Shown piece after piece: positions 12,185 through 24,500 of a stretch of DNA of 64,000 bases. The stretch is from positions 3,968,001-4,032,000 of the forward strand of contig CM039196.1 in the NCBI GenBank assembly GCA_008360975.2, read 5' to 3'. Origin of the DNA: Lichenostomus cassidix (lineage: Eukaryota > Chordata > Aves > Passeriformes > Meliphagidae). Within the stretch, counting starts at the first letter, position 1. Every line of letters starts with the position of its first letter. Under the pieces are notes generated by a model. It was not told the DNA's origin. It ran no database searches and saw nothing but the letters and a program-made list of their open reading frames with translations. Made by a program: the position numbers and the translations under genes.

Positions 12185-13801
12185 GCACCTGCTCCCCTGG
12201 AATCTGTGACAGCAGTAGCTTAGGAATCACAGCAGAATGATGGGAACAACACAGGGATGCACATGTAGGCTGCTCGCTGTGAGCTCTGGGTCACAAATTA
12301 TTTCCAGGTTTGCTGTTTTCCAGACTGCTCCTCTCCCTCCACAACCTGCCTGGAGGAAGGGCTTTCAAATATGGACTAATTACCCGAGGCAAAGTGCACC
12401 AAAAGCTGTCTGGGATCAGGCTGCAAAGGGCAGGCTGGGTTCAGCTGAACCCTGGACAGTCCTGCAGTTCATCTGCACCAGGGGACAGGATCTGAAACAG
12501 AGCTGGGGACACCTGAGGTCTCTGCTGGCTGCTCCGACACCCAGTGTGTAATTAGATTTACAGGCTCCCCCCCAGGAGGCAAAAGCTCCTTAGTAGGAAG
12601 AAGCTCTGAGGCTCCCAGGGAAGTAACAACAGCTCTGGGAGCACGTGCTTGGGTTACACCAGTTTTCCTCACATTCTTGCCAGGACAAAGCTCGGGCTGC
12701 AGCACCTGGTTTGTGTAGCTGGCACCAGCCAGCAGCACTTGCCTAAAATGGCCTTTCCAAAGGATGTTTTAGCAACAAAAGCAACTTGTTCCAGCCCTGT
12801 GGACTTGCCAGATTCTATATATAGCAGAGAGTGTAAGAAAATAGCTCTTCTTGTCCCTAAAACTCCCAGGGGCCCCTCAGCTTCCCATTTCTCCCAGCTG
12901 TGGGACACAGCTCAGAGAGAGGAGCTGGCTTGGGAAGGGTTGTTCCTCCCAGAGGAGCAGCAGGATGTTTTGGGGTGTTCAGGGATGCTGCTGAGGACCC
13001 AACACCCTGTTCTGAACATACAGCCTGGCTGATTTTCCCTTACCCTGTGTCATTCCTGCCCTACAAACCATCCCAGACAGGGCACTGGATGGTCAGGAAG
13101 CCTCAAATCCACAGGCTGTCCTGAGCCCAGCACAGTGCCTGGCTCACTCTCCTGTGTGGATAATCCAACTGTTCCTTACTCATCCGTGATGCAGCTCCTC
13201 TCTCCCGATGACTCCATGTGCCAGGAATAGCTCAGCAGCCCAGGCTGTGCTGCAGCCACACCTCAGGAATGGGGGATGCTGGAGTGCAGCTCTGTGCTGT
13301 GCTTGGGAAACAGAGCTGGACTTGGGAAATTGGGAGCCACTCTCATGGCCAGCCTGTCCAAAGAATTTTCAGCATCCCTGGTAGCTCACTTGAGATGTTG
13401 CAGTCTCTGGGTAAAATCAGGAAAAGGTGGGAAAAGGATAACAAGGGCTGGAGGAAATTCCCTGCTGATTAACACTGAACCCAATGGGCTGTGATCCCAC
13501 CTCAGGGGATCCCTTGATTTCACTTATTCCGAATATGAGACATTCAGGAGCACAATCTGCTGCAAATCCAGCCCCACATGGGTGCTTTTGGGAAAACTCC
13601 ACTGGACAAACAGGGATGTAGGAAATTTGTAGACCTGGCAAGAAGCAGCTGATTCCTGTGAGCTCAGAGCCTACAGGAGCCACTGCCCTGTGATCTCACA
13701 CGGCCTCTTGGCAAACAGGAATGAGCTGATCTGTAATTTTATTTGCAGGTTAATTCTGTTTGTCTTCTAAAGGCTGCAATTTAATCTGTGTGAACAATAA
13801 A
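12185..13801 (+). other. DAO: DAO 3' UTR
   Basis: Sequence downstream of the DAO stop to the first good plus-strand poly(A) signal, AATAAA at 13796-13801, followed by a GTGTGTG/T-rich downstream element near 13820. There is no convincing ORF. Use of this signal is inferred. Confidence 0.5.
13796..13801 (+). promoter_or_regulatory. Poly(A) signal, probably DAO
   Basis: AATAAA followed about 18 bp later by GTGTGTGATG and then a T-run, the usual two-part layout of a vertebrate polyadenylation site. It is the first such pair downstream of the DAO stop codon. Confidence 0.6.
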
Positions 13802-14546
13802 GGGAATATTCAAATCTCTCGTGTGTGATGCTTTTTTTCTCTTAGTGATGGCATGGGTAGATCCTCAAGTAGGTGTGTTGATTCCATATAAACATCCCAG
13901 GAGATCACCATTCCATGTCTCTACACACCTTTTCCCTAAACATTTCATCCTGGAGGAGTAGGACTCATCACTCCAGATTCTGAGCAGACCAGGGAACCTG
14001 AAACATCATCCTGTGAAGGTCTGTGGTTGCTGACAGTCCCATTAAGGGCATTAAGAACTCACAGACATCACAGAATCATGGAATGGTTTGAGTGATTGGT
14101 GTTGCTTCAGCCACACAAATCCTTCTAGTTCCCAGCTATTTCCATTCCCAGGAACAAGATTCTGCATCCCAAGCTGGGAGAAGGAAGATGGGATGAGAAC
14201 ACCCTGCATTAGCATGAGAAGGATTTGCAGCTCGTTAGTCATTTTGACTCATCCTTGAACAACCACCTGCCTGTAAATTATTGGACATCAAAATAAGAAT
14301 ATCAGTGACAGAGCAGAGGAAAACAGGGTTGGGCACTTAATTATGGGTTAGAAAAATGATAGGGAAATGAAAGGTTTATATTAAAATGTAAATTAGTAGA
14401 AGGAACCCTCCCTGCCCCTAAGTCCAGACATATGTGGAGTCACCTGATGCCAACACATCCAGGGAAGAGGCCAAACTGGCTAGGGTTTAGTGTCTGAACT
14501 GAATTCAATATGAAAATCAATTAAAGATTTAAGAGAATTTTAAAAA

Positions 14547-14697
14547 ATCATAGAATCCCAGAATGGTTTGGGGGGCAAAAGACCTTGAAAATCATCCAGT
14601 CCCACTCCCCTGCCATGGGCAGAGACACCTTCCACTAGCCCAGGTTGCTCCAAACCTCATCCAGCCTGGCCTGAAACACTTCCAGGAATGGAACATC
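14547..14697 (-). repeat. CR1 3' fragment
   Basis: The plus strand reads ATCATAGAATCCCAGAATGG followed by CCTGCCATGGGCAGAGACA and CACCTTCCACTAGCCCAGGT, the complement of a CR1 3' tail. Confidence 0.85.
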
Positions 14698-16395
14698 CAC
14701 AGTATTAAGCTGTAGTGAGGTTACTTACAATGGGAACAGGAACCCTGTGACTTTTCTTCACATCTAAATACACAAAACAGACAGAGAATGAGTCAGACCT
14801 GCAGAGTGCTGAGCCCAAACTGGATCTCAAACCTCTGAACACCAAGGCAAAAAAAAAAGCAAAATTATGATCCCTCCTAAACATCCCCCAGAACAGCCAA
14901 AAACTTACTTCCTGAAAAAACTATTTATTTGTTTAACATAAAATATCTAATGTGGACTTCAACTCTCCAATGCCGCGCCGGGAACAGGAACCAGAGGAAT
15001 ATTTTACAACAAGCTTGAGATACACCAAGTTTTTCAACATTAAAATGTAAATCCAGCTTAGAAACTGTGCATTCAGACATGGAAACATTCACTGCTCTTT
15101 CGGCAAGTATTTGGGAGTAACAAATCATTCCATCCAAGCACACTTGGAGAATTACATTCCACGCTGGCTTGGCACATTGATATCTTGGACACTTGGCAAA
15201 TCTGAATCCCACAATTCTGTTTGAATTCCAAAGGGTCTCACTTTCCAGCTTGAAATGAAGCAGTTTGCAGTAATCCCTTCACCAGTGAAAAATACTCAGT
15301 GTGGAAAAGGATCTTTGGAAGTTTATTTTGTACCTAAACGGTGCTCTGCCCTACTGATAAAATCTATTTGTGATTTATAACTGGTGTGTGTCAGCCCCAG
15401 TGTTCTCAGTGAACGAGCTAAAATGGCATTCTCTTGTTAATTAGATGCAAATTCCTGCAAATCCTGAATTTCAGCTCTGTTTCTCTAGTGCCCAGTGGGC
15501 TCCTGCTGAATTCAGCCAGGTGGGATCAGCTGTGGAGAGCTCCTTCCTCTCTATTTCACTCAGCTGATGCAAAGCCCATGGATATCCATGGGAGATTCTC
15601 CCAGATTTCAGTGAGCTTTGGATCAATTTTTAAGACCCAAAAGGACCAATCTTGGTATTTCTATAATTAATTCTATTTTTTAGTGCAGAATTCATAAAAA
15701 GTGAAAAGCAAAAAATTTTTTTTTGGTTCCTTAACACTGCAAATGTCACAGGTTGAAACTGACCTACTCAACAGCATGGAAAATGTTGCATTCCCTATAA
15801 ATCTTTACCTGGGAAGTAGCTTATCTGTAGGATCCAGCTGGGCATGAACAGATAAACTTCACCTAAAACTCTCTAAAGGCCGTTGAATCTTTAAAACTGC
15901 TGAATATTCACCTAAAAAAATGAAGTGAGACGTGAACATTAACCTTGGGAAAGCAGAATTTTAACTCAAGTTTTGAATAACAAACTGGGCCATAGGGTGG
16001 GTGCCTTCAGGCCATGCCTGTCCTGCACTTTGGATTCTCTGTCACCTCTACCCAGGCTCAATTCCAGGGTTTGGGGATGCAAACACAGCTCATGGCAAGC
16101 CCAAGGAGGGAGGCACAGGAGCACCTGGAGGAGTGGAATGGCCCTGAGGGCCTCCAGCAGAAGGAGGAAGAGGATGGAATGTCAGAGCTGAGGGAGGAAC
16201 AGGCTGACTTTGCAAAGGCAAACCCAGCTCCAGGAGATCCCAGCTCCAGGAGATCCCAGCCCAGCAGGTTTTCCAGCTCACTGGCCAAACATGTGGGATA
16301 ATATCTGATTAAACTCATCCAGGATCTGCTTCCTCACTGCTGTATCCCATATCCAGCACATCAGAGGGTCAGTCCAAGGCAAAGCAGAGAGGCTG

Positions 16396-16550
16396 TGGAC
16401 TCCCCATCCCTGGGAGTGTCCAAGGTCAGGTTTGGACAGGGCTTGGAGCAGCCTGGCATACTGGAAGGAGTCCCTGTCCATGGCAGGGACTGGATGAGCT
16501 CTTTAAGGTCCCTCCCAGCCCAAATCACTTTGGGATTCTGGTATTCCATG
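16396..16550 (+). repeat. CR1 3' fragment
   Basis: Sense CR1 tail: GGGAGTGTCCAAGGTCAGG, TTTGGACAGGGCTTGGAGCA, CTCTTTAAGGTCCCTCCCAG, ending in CTTTGGGATTCTGG. Confidence 0.85.
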
Positions 16551-17817
16551 AAACAAATCCCTCTGGTTCTGCCCCAGGCACACAGGGAGAATGACCCAAG
16601 TGCAGCCTGGCAGAAGGAGGTGAACAAATGAGCTGTGGTTGCTATCAGTGCCACAAGAGCCCTGTCTGTTTACTGGGATCAACTGGAGCTTGAGCTTGCT
16701 GGGGAGTGAGGACACAGGGCCAGGGGAGACAGAGAGAACCAACCCAGCTGGAATGGACAGAGAGCTCAGTGCCAGCACCCACAGCTGATTCCAGGGATCC
16801 CCTGGGAGATGAATTCATTTTCATGTCGCTGGGAAAAGCCAAGCTTGCCTGTTTCCACCAACCATTCCTGGAATCCTTCACTGAGTCACCCTCCTCCAGT
16901 GGGACTGGATGGAAACTCGGTGCCTTGGCAAATTTGCTCTCAGCAGAACACAGCCCCACACACAGTATCAACAACCTCTTTGGCCTTTTCCATCAGCCTG
17001 AGTCTCCTGGGTTTCTTTTAAGGAATTATCCACTCCTATTTCCCCCTCAGTCTCCAAACAAACAGCCTGGCACATGGTGGAGCATTGCAGTGACCTCAGA
17101 GCTGTGACCCTCAGTGACAGCTGAGCCCAACAGTGCTCACTTGTACTGCACCAAACATGGACTTGGAGATGTATTCCTGACCCCAGGAACAGGATCTGCT
17201 TCCCAGGATACTTAAAATATTCAACTGTAAAAATGTGTTGCACGTTTCCCTGTGTTCAGGTGATCAGACAGACCATACACCTCCACTGCTTCCACAGCCT
17301 CACCAAATCCATCTCACCCATATTTGGTTGTGTGTTCCAAGGTCTGGAATCCTGAAAATACACTGAGACCTGGATGAGGCCAGATCCTAACACATTCCCA
17401 CAAACTCTGCCACCTGTCTTGTGGCCAGTGACAGGTTTGTGACAAACCAGACGAGCTTGTCTTCACCTGAGCTCCGTTACATTCCCTGACAAGAGCCACA
17501 CCTGAAAGAGGGATGTTCCTCACCCAAGGTCCTTGCAGATGGGCTCCTCCCATGGTTTTGTTCATTTATTCCAGCTACATTCCTTTGTCACCAGTCAATG
17601 TACAATCAGCAGGAGAAGTCCTGCTCAGCTGTCAGGGAGCAGCTCCATCCCAACGGCAGCACTTCCAACTCTGGTTGGAGCTAACCCAGGTAAAAGGAGC
17701 AAGGACACACCTGGATCCACGCAGAGAACCACAGGAGTGAGAACCTCCCCACTCCAAGCAGCAGACAGAGAGCTCAAAGTCCCTGGCAATGCCTGACAAG
17801 TCCAATTCTGCTCCGAA

Positions 17818-17893
17818 CCATGAGGATTTACATGTTGGACTTGATGAGCTTTGAGGTGTTTTCCAACCTTAATGACTCTGTGATTTACATTTC
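17818..17893 (+). repeat. Short retroelement 3' tail
   Basis: GACTTGATGAGCTTTGAGG and TTTTCCAACCTTAATGACTC then TGTGATT form the 3' end of a degraded avian retroelement in sense orientation. Confidence 0.6.
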
Positions 17894-18521
17894 TGCTAGG
17901 AGCTCTGCAGCAAACCACCCTCCCTGCTCCAACTACCCACCTGGGATGGCAGAAACAGTCAGGAATCAGTTTCCAAGCAATCCATACTTGTTAATCCTCC
18001 AGGAACAAAACCCAACTGGAAAGCCCGGATTGGTTTGCCAGAACCACATTTTGGTGGTGCTTTTGATGGCTAAAAGTGCAATGCAGGCATTTAATCCATA
18101 GTGTAGGGTATGGAATTCACCCTGTGCCAGGTCAGGGCCACAATAAATATGAACCTCTTGGTTTTAGGCATCAAGTGTTCTAATGACAGCTTAGGCTGGG
18201 CTGCAGTCACTTGGCATTTGCTTGGCACGGGACATTTTAAGCGGAAGAGCTGACCATGCAAGCATGACAGACTGAAGAGAAACCCCTCCTGCTAAACTTC
18301 CAAGGATATTTGGATCAAAGGCCTCTCCATCCAGAAAGTTTTAATGAGTGTGAGCAAAGAGCAGCAGAAACACAATTTGCTGAGGCTCAACCCCAGATTC
18401 CTGCAGTTTGACACGTGACGTTGGCAGTGATGGTGGTCAGCTTTCCATGCTTCAGGCTCGGAGGTTTTGTGAGACATCTTGCTCCTATCCTGCATTCTTC
18501 CAGCAGGTTTCCATGTTCCCA

Positions 18522-21500
18522 TCATTCCTGCGATTCCCCTGGGGAATGAGATCCTCTGCCCACCATCTCCTGGCCCCATTCCTTGTGGCTGGACTCCTGG
18601 AGGCCACGGCCCTTGGTCTCGATGGGCAGGAAGCAGGAGGCCAGGGCAGCCAGCAGGCAGCAGCCACTGTAAACCACCAGAGTCAGATAGACTGAAGATT
18701 CCAACATCACCTGCAGGAAAAAGGGCAGGGAATGCAAAACAGCACCTCAGCATGGAATTACAGACTCTGATAGAGAAATAGGAATTTTAATTGTGGTGTT
18801 GGGGAAAAAGTTTAACTTGAAGCGCAGCTTTTGGAAAGGAGGGAGAGGGGCATTTTAGAGATAGTGCCAGGATGAGGGACAGTGGTTTTAAACCCTCAGA
18901 GGGCAGGGTTAGTCTGGATTTTAGGAAGGAATTCATCCCTGTGAGGGTGCTGAGGCCCTGGCACAGGTTGCCCAGAGAAGCTGTGGCTGCCCCTGGATCC
19001 CTGGAAGTGTCCAAGGCCAGACTGGACAGGGCTTGGAGCAACCTGGGATAGTGAAAGAAAAGCAGGTTCACCATCACTTTCACAAAATCATGGAATTATT
19101 AAAGCTGGAAAAGAGCTGTAAGACTGTCAAGTCCAAGCCTCCTGTGCCTCCAGGCTCAGAGGAGGAGGGATTTACCTGTGCAATGAACGGGGTTATGAGG
19201 GCTCCCACCCTGGCCATTCCACTGCACGTTCCCAGGCCCAAAGCACGAGTGGCTGTGGGATAAACCTGTGGAGAAAACATCATCCCATCAATGCCAGTAG
19301 GAATTCTCCTCCCTCCACTCCTAATGGGAATTAGTAAGTAGTGCCACAGCACATTCTGTTAGACAATGACAATGGGATCTACAACTCCACTCTGGGGTGA
19401 GGTCCATTGGGAACAGCTCATCAAAACGACTTTCCCACCCTTTTCTCACTCCCCTTGAATATTCCCATCACCACAACAACCCCCTTACCTCAGGAGTGTA
19501 AACATAAGCAGCCTGGAATCCTCCTGAAATAAAAGCTCTTGCAATGAAGAGCAGCACAGTAAGAACATTTCTGTAAGAAGAAAGAGGAGAACAGAGTTTG
19601 GGAATGTTCAGTAACATTTACTTTTACTTCCCTCCCAAACTCTGGTAAGAAAACCCAACCGCAGCCTAAAATCTTTCTCCAGCAGAGCACAACCACCCCA
19701 TGGCTTTTCAAACCACCACTCCCAGTTCTCCCACCACAACCAAGACAGAACATGGATGAATCTAATAGTCCAGTTGTTCCCTGTGCTGGACTCACCTTCC
19801 AACACAGAGAAAGAGCAGGAGGCTGCAAAAGGAGAAGACAAGGAAGGACAGGGCCATGGTTTTCTTGCGGCCGATGCGGTCGATGATCCACAGGGTCACC
19901 AACACACCTGTGGGAAGAGACCAGGAGACCCTTGGGAATGGAGCAGAGAGGGGCTGCAGCAGATTTAACACAGCCTGGGTGGTTTAGATTGGAAATTTTG
20001 GTCTCTCTTTCCAATCCTTTGCTGGCCCCAGGCAGGGCTGTGGGATGGATTGCTACTGGTGTCATGTGAAAACAGGAATTGTGTCCCAGCTGCTGAGTGC
20101 TGCTCCATGCTCCCAGATCCACAAATCCACACTCCCATCCAGGGATTACTGCCTAAAACACCTGCTTATGGCTCACTGGAAGAACTTTTGCTCAACCTCA
20201 GGCCATTATTCTCTGCTGCATTTAAGGGCTCTTTCCGTTCTGTTATTTAGATGTTTCACCAAATTACTTCTCCCCTGTTTTCTGATAGGAAATAGATTAA
20301 GCTCAGTAAATCTCACTATGCTAATTCTTCTCTCCAATGCAATTTTCCCAGATCCTTTTGAAAGCTGATGCACAGCAGGAGTGGGGATAATTCCAGCATC
20401 AGTGTCACATCCAGAGGCATCCTGTCAATATTTGTCACTCCCACCACTGTGGGTGTGAGGATCAGACCAGACCTTTCAGCAACAGCATCATCCACACTCT
20501 TTTTTCTGGATATCCTTCCCAAAATGACTTTTTGGCAGGACACTCCTCTCAGGAATGACTCTGCATATTTATCAGTCATACCTGCAAATTATCATCAATT
20601 AAATGGCTTCTCCTTGAGCTTTTGGCCCTGAAATGATGATCTAGTAGAGTGAAAATAACCTGATCCCTGTCTCTGGTGTAGTTTCAATCAGATTAACACT
20701 GGGAGATCACCTCCATCCGAAGGATCAGTGGCTGTTTCACACTACTTTACTTATCCTATATCAGACTGTCCATTGAAATTCACTGGAATTGCCTGAAAAT
20801 CACAGGATCAGACTGAGGCTGGACACAGAGATTTAGGGAGCAAGTTCTCCATTGATTCACTGTACCCACCATCCTTTAAAAGTACTTCTGGAAAATCACT
20901 TATGGATAGAAATTTCAGCATTTCTGTCCCTTTGATTAAATTGGTTTTCCTCCTCCTGAAGTGTTGCTGGGTTGGAATTCACAGTCAGAGGGGATATTCC
21001 AAAGCAACGACTGATTTTTTTCTGGAGAGATCCCAGGGCAGGGAGGATCCACAGCCACAGCAAGGAGTTCTGAGTGCTGTGGGAAGCATCAGGCCAGGAA
21101 TCCCAGTTCCACTGCTGGAATCCCAGTCCCACTTCCATTCCCACACCCTGAGCCATTCCAGGGAAAAAACTGGTGCCTCTCATTGCTCCTTACCAGGGAA
21201 TTCTGACAGAGTTGTCCAGAGCAGGTCAGTGTAATCTTCCTCTGTCAGGTACTCACAGGTCAGGCTGCACTTGGCTTTAACTTCCTGCCTTCTGCTGGAT
21301 ACTGGGGAGGAAAAAAGCACAAATATTTAATATATTTTAAGTAAATTATTCCCTGTTTACCTTCCTGCTGTGTTTCTATCACTCTTCCTGCTGAAACTTG
21401 GGAAGGGATGCACTGAAAGGACTGGCATGGATTCACTGCACCAACCACCCTTTAAAATACTTCTGGAAAGTCATTTAGGGATAGAAATTCAAGTGATTTA

Positions 21501-24500
21501 ATTGTTATTCCTCTTCTGAATGCTTGATGTGCTGCTGGGATGGAACCCAGGGTCAGAGTGGCATAGGAGAGCAATGCCTGGTGATTTTACCTGGTAACAC
21601 TGAATATTTGGAATGTTTTCTGTGACAGGATGGTTGCAGTCACAGTGAAAATTCCACCTCCTTATCAGCTGTACAGCCTGAATTATTTTCCAGCCCAGGG
21701 CTCAGAACAGAATTAACCCAAATAATTCAGTTTCTCCCAACAAAAATTGGGATCCCAACACTTCCTGCATTCTGAGAATACTGAATAACATTAAGTCCTT
21801 GTAAAAAACAAGGGTTTTTAAGGGCTGCATCCTCATCTGGGGAGGCAAACCTGAGTCAGAGCTCTCAGAGCTCATTGCTGCTGTTCAGCCCTGGGATCTG
21901 GGGCTGCTCCAACACTCCCCATCCTCCTCTTATAATTTCCCAACTTTCAGGCAGTTTTCCCTAATTACAAGTGTTCTGAATGCAATCATTCCTCCCCTGG
22001 GGAATCAAACTGTTCAAGGCTCTTCATAACTCAGTCAAAGCGCCTTTTTTTCCCAAAAAAAAATTCTGCAGCACAAAGGATGTTGATTTCCCACCATTAT
22101 CTTTCTTCTCAGCAGGTTTTCCCATCTTGAGAGCCCAGGAGCTCCACAGCAGCAGTTTCTCTCTCTCAGAACTAATTAGACTTGTCAAATCCCCAAACTT
22201 TTATATTTTTTTCAATCACTTTTTTAATCAAGAAGAACAGGTAACAGGTCTGCCTTGAAGGTTGTCTTGCTGTTTTACATTTTGGGCTCAAAACCACTGC
22301 AGGACTTCTCTGCACTGGGCAGAGATGAGGAAATATTTAAAATAAAGTCAACTTCAAACTCAGCCACGTTCCTTTTCCAAACCAACAGCAGAAGGTGATC
22401 TAATAAAAGATATTCCAGCAGTTTTAACAGGACATATTTGAAAAGAAAAGGTGGATCAATACTCACTGCTGCAAACATCTCCTGCTTGGAAGAGCTCTGT
22501 AGTTAATAAAACTAACCCATAATATGAAAAAGCATTGGAAAACCTGCAAGGAAGCAAATGAGAGAGGAAGGTTCAGGTGGTCCAACTCAGATGAAAGAAC
22601 ATGAATCAAAAGTCCTACCTCAAAGATATTTCCTATCAGCATTCAGAAAATTAAAGGGCAATTTGATTGGGCATGACTGGGTGGTTTAATAAATCACAAA
22701 TCAATACAAGTTGGGGTTTTTTTTTTGTTTGGTTGTTTCTTTTCTGAGGAGGAAGTTGCTGTATTTGAGTAAAATCCCTTCAATAACCCCCATTTAGAGC
22801 TGTGCTGGCACTGAACCTTTAGGTTTTCTCTTACCAAATGAACCAGAGCAACAACGTGGTCCAGCGGAAATGGGGAGTGAAAAGGTCTCTCATTTTGCCT
22901 CGGTCTTCCTGTTGGGAACAAGCAGAGGTTGGATGATGAGGGACAGCTAGAGTGTCAAATTCCATCCTGTCTCACGAGTTCAGATCTGGGAATTCTGACC
23001 TGAGCTCTCCAGCAAGCTCAAGGTTTGATTTTCTTTAATAACAATGAGGTTAGATAACATTAATGCTCATTTCAAAGCTGTTTTTCATTTTCATTTGCTA
23101 ATGAGAAATTAACTCTTCCTCACTGGGAAAGATGCCTAAATGATCAAATCTCAATTTTATGTCTAGTTGAGATGTAAATCAATAAAAATATTAATTATTT
23201 GCTTACAACCCCCTCAGTTTTATTGTTATGGAGGTTTCTGTGACCTCCTGGACCTACCAGACCTACCTGTCTGGAAATCACCAGTTTTCCCAAAGGCATT
23301 GGAGCTCCATTTTCTGTGGCTATCCTCTTCAAAGTGGCCAGAGCTTTCTCCTGGTTCCCAGACAACACATCATACCTGGCACTTTCTGGCAGCCACTGAG
23401 GGAGCAAAGCAGGTCACACACACAGGAGGATGTCACAACCAGCAAGAAAAACCAGGATTTTCCTTGGGGGAAAAGCTCAGTGACTCCAGACTCTCACAGA
23501 ACAAAGGATTACAGAACTGAGCTTGGAGAATTCCAAGAATCACCTCATCAGGCTTTAAAAGCTGCAACTCCCCACTTTCCCCATGAACTCAGAACTCTTC
23601 CCCTTCCATTCCTTTTGATTTATCCTTGAGAAATGTTGGGGATTTTTGCAGGTTCTTTACATTACCCCTTCCCTGTAGGAATGGCAAAGCATCCAGGGCA
23701 GATAACAAAATGCCCTTGGATTTCCAAAATTTATGGGTTTGAGCTCCTTTATCACTGGAGGTATTCCTGAAAAATTAAGGAAAATTGAGGGCTGCCAAAC
23801 CACCTGACAAGGACATTTATCTATGGGGAGATGGAGTTGGCAAATATATAACCTAATAAATAATAAAATATAAAATATATCACTGAAGCTCAGGTTTAAC
23901 TTATTTTGGAATCTGACTTGCACTCTGCAGATTCTGTCCCTGATTTGGGAGGGTTTTTGAGTGGAAATTGATTCTAAAAGTGACAAAATTGAAAGAGCAT
24001 TTAGGGAAATAACAGCAGCTTTGGATAAAATTTTGATTCCACTGAGTTTAGTTGAAACCAAGTCATTAAATTGGAGAGGCTTCCAGGGCTGATTTCACAA
24101 AATTCCAGCCCACCACTGTCCTCCAGCAATTAAGTCACATCAACACAGCTCTCCCTGGACTACTTTTTCCCAGCACCCTGTTGAAACAGCATTTTTTTGG
24201 TCATTATTTCAGTTATTTCACAGCAGACACCACCAGAGAGCTCCAAACTGTCCTGATTTCCTTCAGAATGGGGTAGAGGAGTGGGAATTGCAGGAATGCA
24301 CATGAATCTTTAAGGAATACTTACAAAACACAGGCCAGCAAAGAGCAGGAGTGGGAGGGCAGAGAGGATGAGGAGCCAGCGCCAGCCGAGCGTGGGCATC
24401 ACCACCACTGCCAGGAGCACTTCAAACACAGTCCCAAGGGCCCAGAACACCTGGAAAATGGGAAAAAAAACAGCAAAATGAGGATACCAGTGCTCCCAAG

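Larger units (their letters stand above)
13830..18521 (-). other. Interval between convergent DAO and SVOP; SVOP 3' UTR
   Basis: I see no exon or RNA gene here. The interval should contain the SVOP 3' UTR. Minus-strand AATAAA candidates are at 17570-17565 and 14929-14924; the second lies in an AAATAAATA context with a T/GT-rich stretch beyond it. I cannot tell which is used. CR1 pieces interrupt the interval and are listed separately. Confidence 0.5.
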
